DNA of 12,919 bases, from NCBI GenBank assembly GCA_900549865.1, contig URPU01000068.1, forward strand, positions 1 to 12,919, read 5' to 3'. The notes under the pieces are model-generated. The model made no database searches. It worked only from the letters and a program-made list of their open reading frames with translations, and was not told where the DNA came from. Position numbers and translations under genes: made by a program. Below are positions 1 through 6,584 of the stretch, in pieces. The DNA is from an uncultured Eubacteriales bacterium. Its GTDB lineage: Bacteria > Bacillota > Clostridia > Oscillospirales > Oscillospiraceae. The first letter of the stretch is position 1. Each line of letters opens with the position of its first letter.

Positions 1-54
1 GAACCCACGTATCCAGCTTGGAAGGCTGGTGTTCTACCATTGAACTACACCCGC
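1..54 (-). tRNA. tRNA-Gly (anticodon TCC), 3' part missing
   Basis: Read on the minus strand, the sequence begins GCGGGTG (acceptor strand), then TA, a D arm with GTTC/GAAC stem and an AATGGTA loop, an anticodon stem CCAGC/GCTGG closing the loop CTTCCAA, and the start of the T arm ending in GGTTC. The loop places TCC at positions 34-36, so it reads GGA and probably GGG glycine codons. The window edge cuts the gene inside the T arm, so the 3' T strand, acceptor 3' strand and any encoded CCA lie outside. A consensus promoter sits directly upstream at 83-112. Confidence 0.95.
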
Positions 55-82
55 ACGGGCCGTTTCCTCATTCAGCCTTGAG

Positions 83-112
83 ATAATACCATACTCCGGG
101 GGCAGATGTCAA
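83..112 (-). promoter_or_regulatory. Sigma-A promoter of tRNA-Gly
   Basis: On the minus strand TTGACA (107-112) is followed after 18 bases by TATTAT (83-88). The predicted start is near 76, giving a roughly 20-base leader before the mature tRNA 5' end at 54. The perfect -35 suits a stable-RNA gene. Confidence 0.8.
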
Positions 113-120
113 CAGTTTTC

Positions 121-161
121 AGGAAAAAGTTTGCGGCAGACCGAAATTTCCGGCCTGCCGC
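121..161 (-). terminator. Rho-independent terminator of the Ig-like surface protein gene
   Basis: The arms GCGGCAG (133-139) and CTGCCGC (155-161) form a 7-bp stem, and CCG/CGG inside extend it past one mismatch around a short loop. On the minus strand the stem is followed by AAAC and then five T residues. It lies just beyond the stop codon at 176 and separates this gene from the downstream tRNA promoter. Confidence 0.7.
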
Positions 162-175
162 AGCGCGGAAGAGGG

Positions 176-1780
176 TCATTTCCCTCTGAATTTCCTCTTG
201 AGCTTATAAAGCTTATACTCAAACCGGTTCTTGAATTCCTCCATGCCGCCGGCGTTCATGACGAGCATGTAAAACCCAAGGCCGATGAGGCACAAAAGCG
301 CGATGATCATGACGACCACGAGCACGCCGTTGCCGGAGCGGCGCTCATGCTCGACCGGTCTGGGCGTTGCGGAGGGCGAGGGGGAGACGGCGGAGGACGG
401 ACTGGGCGAGGGCTGCGCGGAGGCACTGGGGCTGGGACTTGCGGCGGCGTTCACAGTGACGGTGAAGGAGGCGACAAGATCGCCGTAGCGCACCTTGACG
501 GCCTGCGACCCGGCGGTCGTAAGCGTGGTCGGCTCACAGGTGAAGCCGGAATTTATTATCTGCGTATTGCCGCCGCCCGTGAGTTTGAGCACGAGCCCGG
601 CCGTGTCGAGCGTATCGCCGACATTATAGGTGAGCTTGCGCGGCGTGGAGGCGACCTCCAGCACGCTGGCCTTCTCCTCGGCCTTGACGGTGACGGTGAA
701 GGTGCACGTCTTGCCCTTATAGCTTATGGTGATGGTCTGACTGCCGGAATTCGTGAGGACCTTCGGCGCGTAGGTATAGCCGGAGTCGATGTCCTTATAG
801 CTGCCGCCGGAGTAATACGCGCGGAAGATGAGGCCAGTGGGGTCAAGGCTGTCGCCCTGAGTATACTCCGTTTTGCGCGGAAGCGTGACCATGCCGATGC
901 CGTCTATGCTGTCCTCTTCGGAAAGAACGGTGACAGGGAAGGAGCAGCTTTTCCCGCCGTAGAGAAGCTCGACCGTGACCTGACCGGCGGTCGTGAACAC
1001 GCGGGGCGACATGTCAAACCCGGTGTAGATGATCTGCTGGGTGCCGTTGCCGTAGTTGACGAGGATGGATGCGCCGGTGAGGTCGATGGTCTCGCCGACG
1101 GCGTAGCGCGTTTTCTGCGGCATGGAGTTTATCATGATGCTGTCAACAACGGCCTGCGTGACAGTGACGCTGATGGGCGAGGATGCGGCAGTGACCGACT
1201 GGGAGGGGCCGGAGCTTGTGACCTCGCAGTAATAATACGTGGTGCCGGTGCGCGAGGTGTCCGCGGCGAACTCCGGAGAGGTCGCGCTGACGATATACGT
1301 GCCGCCGTAGTTGACGGGCGCGGCGGAGGAATACCACTGATAGCTGAGCATACCGCCGTCGGAAACATAAGCGGAGACGGAGAGAATCGCGGAATCGCCG
1401 ACGTAGCAGCTCACATTGCCGGAGGGCGTGATAACAGGCACGGCCCCCGTGACGGAGAGAGAGCAGGTCAGCGTATCCAGCGTCGTGCCGGAGAGGTTGT
1501 CGCGGAGAGTGACCGTGAAGGTATACACCCCCGCCGCGGTGGGCGTGCCGGTGAGGTAAAGCTCCGTTCCGGTATCGTCAAGCTGGATATTGCAGCCGGC
1601 CGGGAGACTGGTGTACTCCAGCGTGCAGTTGGCCGGGAGCTGGCTTTCCAGAAGGTAGTTGACAGGCGTGCCGGCAGTGACCTGGCCGAGAGTACTGTAT
1701 TTGTCGGCAAAGGCCGCGCCGGGCAATATCGCAAGCATCATAAGCAGCACAAGGGCCAGTGATATGATACGCTTTTTCAT
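176..1780 (-). CDS. Secreted, membrane-anchored protein with tandem Ig-like domains
   Basis: A predicted surface protein of 534 residues. The N terminus (MKKRIISL, a hydrophobic stretch, then an AFA-D cleavage site near residue 25) is a Sec signal peptide. Next come a putative-Ig module ending in the pattern LTGTP..AGVYTFTV (about 27-113) and an Ig-like module with the YQWY and TTYYYCEV signatures (about 115-207). Three tandem repeats of about 75-80 residues (about 212-285, 290-366, 370-445) share the pattern P.K..Y..GD.LD.TG, then a G/N-rich turn, and end in F.VTV, which matches group 3 bacterial Ig-like domains. A Ser/Pro-rich linker (about 446-482), one membrane helix (about 484-507) and a basic cytoplasmic tail follow; no LPxTG motif is seen. 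The ATG at 1780 is preferred because AAAGGA lies 10 bases upstream; a TTG at 1786 would be too close. No catalytic domain is visible, so adhesion or cell-wall/glycan binding is inference. Confidence 0.85.
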   Translation of the reverse strand: MKKRIISLALVLLMMLAILPGAAFADKYSTLGQVTAGTPVNYLLESQLPANCTLEYTSLPAGCNIQLDDTGTELYLTGTPTAAGVYTFTVTLRDNLSGTTLDTLTCSLSVTGAVPVITPSGNVSCYVGDSAILSVSAYVSDGGMLSYQWYSSAAPVNYGGTYIVSATSPEFAADTSRTGTTYYYCEVTSSGPSQSVTAASSPISVTVTQAVVDSIMINSMPQKTRYAVGETIDLTGASILVNYGNGTQQIIYTGFDMSPRVFTTAGQVTVELLYGGKSCSFPVTVLSEEDSIDGIGMVTLPRKTEYTQGDSLDPTGLIFRAYYSGGSYKDIDSGYTYAPKVLTNSGSQTITISYKGKTCTFTVTVKAEEKASVLEVASTPRKLTYNVGDTLDTAGLVLKLTGGGNTQIINSGFTCEPTTLTTAGSQAVKVRYGDLVASFTVTVNAAASPSPSASAQPSPSPSSAVSPSPSATPRPVEHERRSGNGVLVVVMIIALLCLIGLGFYMLVMNAGGMEEFKNRFEYKLYKLKRKFRGK

Positions 1781-1812
1781 TTTCAAATTATCCTTTCATG
1801 TCAAGTGACCTC

Positions 1813-1826
1813 AGCGCCGGGGCGCT
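1813..1826. repeat. Short GC-rich hairpin in the leader of the surface-protein gene
   Basis: AGCGCC and GGCGCT are separated by two bases. It lies between the predicted minus-strand transcription start (about 1846) and the ribosome site (1791-1796), so it would form in the 5' leader of the surface-protein mRNA. A regulatory role is not shown. Confidence 0.4.
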
Positions 1827-1852
1827 ATAATAAAGAGCACTATCAAATATAC

Positions 1853-1882
1853 ATAATGGCACAAAAAAGGGTGATTTGTCAA
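1853..1882 (-). promoter_or_regulatory. Sigma-A promoter of the Ig-like surface protein gene
   Basis: On the minus strand TTGACA (1877-1882) is followed after 18 bases by CATTAT (1853-1858). It drives the surface-protein gene starting at 1780 and is divergent from the promoter at 1955-1983. Confidence 0.75.
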
Positions 1883-1920
1883 TAGCTTCGACACACGCGA
1901 GGGGCTTTAAAGCACACTTT

Positions 1921-1951
1921 CGTGAAAAAGAACAAAAAATCTTTTTACACG
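1921..1951. repeat. AT-rich inverted repeat just upstream of the glucosidase promoter
   Basis: CGTG-AAAAAGA and TCTTTTT-A-CACG form an 11-bp interrupted inverted repeat with an A-rich centre. It ends three bases before the -35 box at 1955. It could be a regulator site or an AT-rich upstream element shared by the two divergent genes; the sequence alone does not tell which. Confidence 0.4.
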
Positions 1952-1954
1952 CGG

Positions 1955-1983
1955 TTGAGATAAGCACAATGCTGTGATACAAT
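1955..1983 (+). promoter_or_regulatory. Sigma-A promoter of the alpha-glucosidase/ispE transcript
   Basis: TTGAGA (1955-1960), a 17-base spacer and TACAAT (1978-1983), with the A/T-rich stretch AATATAAATAATAAG around and after the -10. The predicted start near 1990 gives a leader of about 48 bases. The leader contains a small hairpin (CGCGC/GCGCG, 2006-2019) just before the ribosome site AAGGAG at 2024-2029. Confidence 0.8.
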
Positions 1984-2037
1984 ATAAATAATAAGAGCAT
2001 GTGAGCGCGCATGGGCGCGTGGGAAGGAGAATACGCT

Positions 2038-3717
2038 ATGGCAGGAAAGCAATGGTACAAGGAGATGGTCGTATACCAGATATGGCCGCGCAGCTTCTGC
2101 GACGGGAACGGCGACGGCATCGGCGACCTGTGGGGCGTGCTGAGCAAGCTGGATTATATAAAGAGCCTGAACGCGGACGCGATATGGTTCTCCCCGCTCT
2201 ACCCCTCGCCGAACGCCGACTACGGCTATGACATCTCCGACTACATGAATATACACCCCGATTTCGGCAACCTCGACATCTTCAAAACGGTGCTGGAGGA
2301 GGCGCACAGGCGCGGGATGCGCGTATTTATGGATCTCGTCGTCAACCACACCTCGGATGAGCACTACTGGTTCAAGGAGAGCCGAAAGAGCCGCGACAAC
2401 CCCTATCACGACTATTATTACTGGCGCCCCGCGCGCTACGTCGGGGGGAAGCGCCTGCCGCCGAACAACTGGACAAGTCATTTCGAGGGCGACGCGTGGG
2501 AGTATGACAGTAACTTAGACGAATATTATCTGCATTTGTTCGCAAAAAAACAGCCGGATCTCAATATGTCCAACCCGAAGGTGCGCGAGGAGGTCAAGAA
2601 CATCCTGCGCTTCTGGCTGGATATGGGCGTGGACGGCTTCCGCGAGGACGTGATAACCTACATCGCCAAGACGCCCGGCCTGCCCAGCGTATATCCGAAG
2701 CTGCCCGCGGCGAACGGGATGCAGCATTACACCAACCGCCCCGACGTGCACACCTACCTTGCCGAGTTCAAGCGCGACGTGCTGGACGGCTACGACTGTT
2801 TCATCGTCGGCGAAAGCCCGATGACGAACATCAACGTCGCCCTGAAATACGTGACGGAGGGCAAGGATAAGGTCATGGACGAGATGATCGACTTTTCGCA
2901 CATGACGGCGGACTGCTTTCTGACGGACTTTGTGCCGCGGCCGTTCGACCTCAAGCGGATGAAGAAGGCCTTCACCACATGGCAGAAGGGCCTTGAGGGG
3001 AAGGGCTGGAACGCGCTTTATATAGAAAACCACGACCACCCGCGCATCATAAGCCGCTACGGCAGTGAGCAGTACTGGAAGGAGAGCGGGAAGATGCTGG
3101 CGGCGATGTATATGCTCCAGCGCGGCACGCCCTTCATATATCAGGGGCAGGAGATAGGTATGCTGAACATCGCCCTGCCGCGGCTGGACATGTACAAGGA
3201 CGTGATGACCTTCAACGCCGCGCGCATCGCCGGAAAGCTCATGCCGAAGGGGCGCGTTCTGAAGCTCATACAGGCCAGAAGCCGCGAGAACGCGAGGACA
3301 CCCATGCAGTGGAGCGGCGAGGCGAACGCCGGCTTCAGCACGGCCGCGCCGTGGTTCTACGTCAACAGCAATTACCACACGATAAACGTCCGCGCAGAGG
3401 AGGACGACCCCGACTCCATCCTCAACTTCTACAGGAGGCTCATCAAGTTCAAGAAGGAGAATCCTGTGGCAATATACGGCAGCTACAACGAGCTTATGCA
3501 CGAGAGCAGGAAGCTGTACGTCTATGAGCGCGAGTATGAGGGGAAGCGGCTTCTGGTGGTGTGCTCGTTCACGAATGAGCTTGTGCGCTTTGAGCTGCCG
3601 GAGGACCGCCCGCTTGAAAAGGGCGAGCTGGTGCTTGCAAACTATGAGCACAACTTTGTTATAGCAAACGGCTTCACCACGCGGCCTTACGAACTGCGGG
3701 TGTACCTGTTCGGATGA
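2038..3717 (+). CDS. GH13 alpha-glucosidase, oligo-1,6-glucosidase type
   Basis: A cytoplasmic glycoside hydrolase of 559 residues, the usual length for oligo-1,6-glucosidases, with no signal peptide. All GH13 signatures are present: region I DLVVNH (Asp99-His104), the QPDLN motif diagnostic of the oligo-1,6-glucosidase subfamily, region II GFREDV with nucleophile Asp204, region III VGES with acid/base Glu259, and region IV ENHDHP with Asp333. ARTPMQW and the C-terminal beta domain follow. Val205 after the nucleophile is the residue typical of alpha-1,6-specific enzymes (isomaltase) rather than maltases, so release of glucose from isomalto-oligosaccharides is the best guess. Region IV has His where most relatives have Gln (NHDQP). 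ATG 2038 is chosen because AAGGAG lies 8 bases upstream; an ATG at 2011 lacks a ribosome site. Its stop overlaps the ispE start. Trehalose-6-phosphate hydrolase is a less likely alternative. Confidence 0.93.
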   Translation: MAGKQWYKEMVVYQIWPRSFCDGNGDGIGDLWGVLSKLDYIKSLNADAIWFSPLYPSPNADYGYDISDYMNIHPDFGNLDIFKTVLEEAHRRGMRVFMDLVVNHTSDEHYWFKESRKSRDNPYHDYYYWRPARYVGGKRLPPNNWTSHFEGDAWEYDSNLDEYYLHLFAKKQPDLNMSNPKVREEVKNILRFWLDMGVDGFREDVITYIAKTPGLPSVYPKLPAANGMQHYTNRPDVHTYLAEFKRDVLDGYDCFIVGESPMTNINVALKYVTEGKDKVMDEMIDFSHMTADCFLTDFVPRPFDLKRMKKAFTTWQKGLEGKGWNALYIENHDHPRIISRYGSEQYWKESGKMLAAMYMLQRGTPFIYQGQEIGMLNIALPRLDMYKDVMTFNAARIAGKLMPKGRVLKLIQARSRENARTPMQWSGEANAGFSTAAPWFYVNSNYHTINVRAEEDDPDSILNFYRRLIKFKKENPVAIYGSYNELMHESRKLYVYEREYEGKRLLVVCSFTNELVRFELPEDRPLEKGELVLANYEHNFVIANGFTTRPYELRVYLFG

Positions 3718-4583
3718 ATGCCATGAAGAAAGAAACGATAAAAAAGGCGTATGCGAAGCTGAACATCTCCCTCGACGTGACAGACAGGCGCGCCGACGGC
3801 TATCACGACATGGTGATGGTCATGCAGACGGTGTCGCTGGCGGACGAGGTGCGCATAGCGCTGAACGAGACGGGGCGCGTCCGCGCGCGCACGAACCTGC
3901 ACTTTATCCCGGGGGATGAGCGCAACCTCGCCGTGAAGGCCGCGCTGCGCTATCTCAGGGAGATCGGCGACACGGTGCACGGCGCGGATATAGAGATACA
4001 CAAGCGCATCCCCGTCGGCGCGGGCATGGCGGGCGGCAGCGCCGACGCGGCGGCCGTCCTGCGCGGGATGAACGAGCTTTTCGAGCGCCGCGTGAGCGAC
4101 GCGCGGCTGGAGGAAATCGCGGGCGACGTCGGGTCAGACGTGCCGTTCTGCGTGAGAGGGGGCACGGTGCTGGCCGAGGGGCGTGGCGAGGTGCTTTCCC
4201 CGCTTCCGCCTCTGCCGGAGTGCGTGTTCGTCATATGCAAGCCGGACTTCTCCATCTCGACGCCGGAGCTTTTCAAAAAGCTGGACATGGTGCGCTCACA
4301 CCATCACCCGGACACGGCGGGCATCGTCGCGGCCCTGAAAACCAGAGATCTGCCGCAGCTTTGCCGGCGCATGTACAACGTCTTTGAAAACGTGGACGAC
4401 CGGCGCATGAAGGCCGTGTCGGAGATAAAAAGCGCGCTTCTCGACCGCGGCGCGCTGGGCGCGGTGATGACGGGGACAGGCTCGGCCGTGTTCGGCATAT
4501 ACGGCAGCGAGAGCGCCGCTGCCGCGGCCTGCGACGCGCTTAAGGAGGTCTACGGCTTCTGCTGCACGGCAAAGCCGGTATAA
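3714..4583 (+). CDS. ispE: 4-diphosphocytidyl-2-C-methyl-D-erythritol kinase
   Basis: IspE phosphorylates the 2-hydroxyl of CDP-methylerythritol with ATP, the fourth step of the non-mevalonate (MEP) pathway to isopentenyl diphosphate, in the cytoplasm. The 289-residue protein has the family's usual length and opens with the AKLN motif carrying the active-site lysine (Lys15). The GHMP-kinase ATP loop PVGAGMAGGSADAAA is at 100-114, GSDVPF with the catalytic base Asp142 follows, and the C-terminal GTGSAVFG completes the fold. The ATG at 3714 overlaps the stop of the glucosidase gene (ATGA), which implies translational coupling because no clear ribosome site precedes it; ATG 3723 (MKKETIKK) is an alternative start. 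ispE followed by spoIIR is an arrangement I recall from other clostridia (established knowledge, not checked here). Confidence 0.96.
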   Translation: MNAMKKETIKKAYAKLNISLDVTDRRADGYHDMVMVMQTVSLADEVRIALNETGRVRARTNLHFIPGDERNLAVKAALRYLREIGDTVHGADIEIHKRIPVGAGMAGGSADAAAVLRGMNELFERRVSDARLEEIAGDVGSDVPFCVRGGTVLAEGRGEVLSPLPPLPECVFVICKPDFSISTPELFKKLDMVRSHHHPDTAGIVAALKTRDLPQLCRRMYNVFENVDDRRMKAVSEIKSALLDRGALGAVMTGTGSAVFGIYGSESAAAAACDALKEVYGFCCTAKPV

Positions 4584-4642
4584 AACTTCATGCATGAGTG
4601 CTGCGCCACGAAAATAGGCAAACGCCGGTGCATGAAGTTTTT
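4583..4642 (+). terminator. Inverted repeat, probable terminator after ispE
   Basis: AAACTTCATGCA (4583-4594, starting in the stop codon) and TGCATGAAGTTT (4629-4640) form a perfect 12-bp stem, with a 34-base loop holding a small GGC/GCC hairpin. Five T residues (4638-4642) close the 3' side, partly inside the stem. The long loop and partly paired T run make it an unusual terminator; attenuation or mRNA stabilisation is possible. Confidence 0.5.
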
Positions 4643-4648
4643 GTGCAT

Positions 4649-4696
4649 CATTTTCGGTTGCCCCGAAGGGGCGGGAAAATGGCTGATTAAAAATCA
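4649..4696. repeat. Two further hairpins between ispE and spoIIR
   Basis: CATTTTC (4649-4655) pairs with GAAAATG (4675-4681) around an inner GCCCC-GAA-GGGGC hairpin (4660-4672); on the minus strand the inner loop reads as a TTCG tetraloop. TGATT/AATCA (4684-4696) makes a second, weak hairpin. No long T run follows either. They lie in the leader of spoIIR if transcription reads through from ispE. No sporulation-sigma promoter could be recognised in 4640-4760. Confidence 0.4.
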
Positions 4697-4761
4697 AGAT
4701 GACCGTCTATACTCATGTTGGGTGCGAAAGCGCTTATTACATAGTACAGGCGGTTATTTTT

Positions 4762-5367
4762 ATGCGAAAGAACAAGTTAAAGGCAGTCGAGGCGGCGATG
4801 CTGATCGCCCTGTGCGCGGCGCTGTGCGTGGGAACGTGGGCGCAGGGGCGGCAGAACGCCATAAGCGGACAGCTCGTGCGGCTGCATGTCGTTGCCGCGT
4901 CGGACGATGCGCGCGAGCAGGCGCTGAAGCTGCGCGTGCGCGATGCGGTGCTGGAATACCTCACGCCGCTGCTTGACGGCGCGGACGGCAGCGCGGAGGC
5001 GAAGCGGCGCATATCTGAAAATCTTGACGGCATCGCCCGCGCCGCGGCCGGAAGGGCGGAGGGGCGCGGCGTCACGGTGACGCTGGGGCGGGAGAAATAC
5101 CCGACGCGGCGCTACAGCGGCTTCGCCCTGCCGGCAGGGGAATACGATTCTCTGCGCGTCGTGCTGGGCGCGGGCGAGGGGCACAACTGGTGGTGCGTGG
5201 TGTTTCCGCCGCTGTGCACGTCGTCCGTGCAGTCGGATGAGATACGCGCGGCAATGAGCACGGAGGAGCTGGCCATCATCACCGAGAGCGATGGATACGA
5301 GCTGCGCTTCCGCACGGTGGAGCTGTGGGGCGAAATAAAGGCGCTGTTTGACGGTGCGGGTGATTGA
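4762..5367 (+). CDS. spoIIR: Stage II sporulation protein R
   Basis: SpoIIR is made in the forespore under sigma-F and exported to the intermembrane space, where it triggers the membrane protease SpoIIGA to process pro-sigma-E in the mother cell. The 201-residue protein has an N-terminal membrane/signal segment (about 8-28) and the family core: QLVRLHVVAASDD (about 37-49), KLRVRDAV (56-63), YPTRRYSGFALPAGEY (113-128) and the hallmark NWWCVVFPPLC (142-152). I chose ATG 4762 because AGGCGG lies 8 bases upstream and the signal segment starts immediately; the in-frame ATG at 4699 would add 21 atypical residues without a ribosome site. The expected sigma-F promoter is not obvious. The last codons overlap the promoter of the next gene. 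Confidence 0.95.
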   Translation: MRKNKLKAVEAAMLIALCAALCVGTWAQGRQNAISGQLVRLHVVAASDDAREQALKLRVRDAVLEYLTPLLDGADGSAEAKRRISENLDGIARAAAGRAEGRGVTVTLGREKYPTRRYSGFALPAGEYDSLRVVLGAGEGHNWWCVVFPPLCTSSVQSDEIRAAMSTEELAIITESDGYELRFRTVELWGEIKALFDGAGD

Positions 5368-5392
5368 ACGGCGGCGGAAAATGGTATATAAT
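5364..5392 (+). promoter_or_regulatory. Sigma-A promoter of the FAH-family gene, overlapping the end of spoIIR
   Basis: TTGAAC (5364-5369), a 17-base spacer and a perfect TATAAT (5387-5392). The -35 box overlaps the TGA stop of spoIIR (5365-5367). The predicted start near 5399 gives a leader of only about 24 bases, containing GGGAGG at 5409-5414. Confidence 0.8.
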
Positions 5393-5422
5393 AGGCCCAT
5401 CAAGAAACGGGAGGGCGTACAT

Positions 5423-6259
5423 ATGAGAATATGCAGCATAAACGCGGCAGGTGCGGCGCATCTGGGACTGATGACGGCGCGCGGCGTGGTAGACGCGACG
5501 GCCGCGGGATATCCGCAGGGGATAGACGCGGTGATAGCCGGGGCGGACACAGCGCCGCTTCGCGCGCTGGCGGCGGATGAGTCTCTGCCGGTCGTTGAAG
5601 CGCCGGAATACCTCAACGTCGTGGAGCACGCGGGGAAGCTTCTCTGCGTGGGGCTGAACTACCGCGCGCACGCGGAGGGCGTGGAGCTGAAAAGCGCGGA
5701 TGTGCCGATACTGTTTTCAAAATTCGCAAACGCGCTTGTGCCGTGCGGCGCGGCGGTGGAGCTGCCGGAGTGGGAGGAGTCCTACGACTATGAGGCGGAG
5801 CTTGTCATCGTCATGGGGCGGCGCGCATGGAACGTGTCCGAGGCCGAGGCCGGGGGGTACATCTTCGGCTACACCTGCGGAAACGACCTGAGCTGCCGCG
5901 CGCCGCAGCAGCGAACCAGCCAGTGGCTCATCGGGAAGAGTATGCCGGGCTTCGGCCCGTGCGGGCCGTGCATCGTCACGGCGGATGAATTCGACCCGGC
6001 GCGGGGCATGGGGATAAAGAGCTACGTCAACGGGGAGCTGCGCCAGAACGGCAGCACCGCGGACATGATATCCTCCTGCGCGCGCATAATAAGCTACGCT
6101 TCGCGGTATATCGCGCTGGAGCCGGGCGACCTCATCTTCACCGGCACGCCGAGCGGCGTGGCGCTGGAGAAGGGGAAGAAGCTGCCGTGGCTGAAAAAGG
6201 GCGACGTGGTCGATATCGAAATAGAGGGCATAGGCCGCCTGACGAACCGCATGGTCTGA
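5423..6259 (+). CDS. Fumarylacetoacetate hydrolase (FAH) family protein
   Basis: A 278-residue cytoplasmic enzyme of the FAH superfamily, whose members hydrolyse, decarboxylate or isomerise acylpyruvates and 2-keto-enoic acids using Mg2+/Mn2+. The metal ligands are visible: YEAEL (Glu124, Glu126) and GNDLS (Asp155), with the 29-residue spacing seen in FAHD1-type enzymes. Other signatures are LLCVGLNYRAH (His83), QWLIGKSMPGFGPCGP, and GDLIFTGTPSGV near the C terminus. The His-x-x-Glu dyad of FAHD1-like enzymes appears altered: His83 is followed by Ala-Glu-Gly, so the glutamate is one residue early. ATG 5423 has GGGAGG 8 bases upstream. The gene stands alone between its own promoter and the hairpin region, so the substrate cannot be inferred from neighbours. 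Confidence 0.88.
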   Translation: MRICSINAAGAAHLGLMTARGVVDATAAGYPQGIDAVIAGADTAPLRALAADESLPVVEAPEYLNVVEHAGKLLCVGLNYRAHAEGVELKSADVPILFSKFANALVPCGAAVELPEWEESYDYEAELVIVMGRRAWNVSEAEAGGYIFGYTCGNDLSCRAPQQRTSQWLIGKSMPGFGPCGPCIVTADEFDPARGMGIKSYVNGELRQNGSTADMISSCARIISYASRYIALEPGDLIFTGTPSGVALEKGKKLPWLKKGDVVDIEIEGIGRLTNRMV

Positions 6260-6278
6260 CCTATTGCGGCAAACGTAC

Positions 6279-6307
6279 AAAACCCCACGCGTTGTAAACG
6301 CGTGGGG
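6279..6307. repeat. Bracketing hairpin, left copy
   Basis: A perfect 11-bp stem, CCCCACGCGTT (6283-6293) and AACGCGTGGGG (6297-6307), with loop GTA, preceded by AAAA. It is nearly identical to the hairpin at 6512-6540. Read on the minus strand the stem is followed by TTTT, a terminator-like layout; on the plus strand, after the FAH gene, no T run follows. Confidence 0.85.
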
Positions 6308-6316
6308 GCGAAACTG

Positions 6317-6484
6317 TCGAAAAAGCGGCGAAGCCACTTTTTCGAGAAGGCTCCGCTGCGTTCTGCGCCTCTGTTGTCCGCTGACAGCGGACAATTCGAC
6401 GCTCACTCCGCGCAAAGTGTTTTCTGCCACGCACATGTCGCGGCAGAAAACGTATCATACCTCTTTCGCGTCTGCGGACGCGAA
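6317..6484. repeat. Array of four hairpins between the bracketing copies
   Basis: Four inverted repeats follow one another: TCGAAAAAG/CTTTTTCGA (6317-6345, with an inner GGC-GAA-GCC), TTGTCCGCT/AGCGGACAA (6374-6394, loop GAC), TTTTCTGCC/GGCAGAAAA (6420-6450) and TTCGCGTC/GACGCGAA (6465-6484, loop TGCG). Open frames across the interval have no ribosome site and coincide with the palindromes, so I treat them as non-coding. A T6 run at 6497-6502 follows on the plus strand and could end FAH transcription. Confidence 0.75.
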
Positions 6485-6511
6485 ACTCTGCGAGGCTTTT
6501 TTGACATACTG

Positions 6512-6540
6512 AAAACCCCACGCGTTCATAACGCGTGGGG
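6512..6540 (-). terminator. Bracketing hairpin, right copy; terminator of the lipoprotein operon
   Basis: CCCCACGCGTT (6516-6526) and AACGCGTGGGG (6530-6540) form an 11-bp perfect stem with loop CAT, followed on the minus strand by TTTTC. It lies 44 bases past the stop of the lipoprotein gene at 6585. The stem is identical to that at 6283-6307; only the three loop bases differ. Confidence 0.7.
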
Positions 6541-6584
6541 TCGAATCATTTTAAATATATAATAGCAGGCAGGGTGGACGCGTT

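Noticed and set aside
131..1762. A 543-codon open frame on the plus strand, antisense to the Ig-like surface protein.
   Set aside because: It has no signal, domain or ribosome site, is rich in Gly/Arg/Asp as expected from reading GC-rich codons backwards, and covers a gene with a signal peptide, repeats and a membrane helix on the other strand.
2515..3651. A 378-codon minus-strand frame inside the glucosidase gene.
   Set aside because: It is antisense to a complete GH13 enzyme with all catalytic motifs; its Val/His/Leu-rich composition is a codon-bias shadow.
4640..4760. A known riboswitch class upstream of spoIIR.
   Set aside because: The hairpins do not match the conserved cores of riboswitches I can recognise, and spoIIR is not a typical riboswitch target.
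4699..4761. Upstream ATG extension of spoIIR by 21 residues.
   Set aside because: There is no ribosome site before 4699, and the extension would precede the signal segment with a sequence unlike SpoIIR proteins.
6283..6540. CRISPR array.
   Set aside because: Only the two end hairpins repeat; the inner stems all differ, spacing is not regular, and no cas gene is nearby.
6261..6562. Open frames of 82-86 codons on both strands across the hairpin interval.
   Set aside because: They run through palindromes that produce frames on both strands, lack ribosome sites and show no protein-family pattern.
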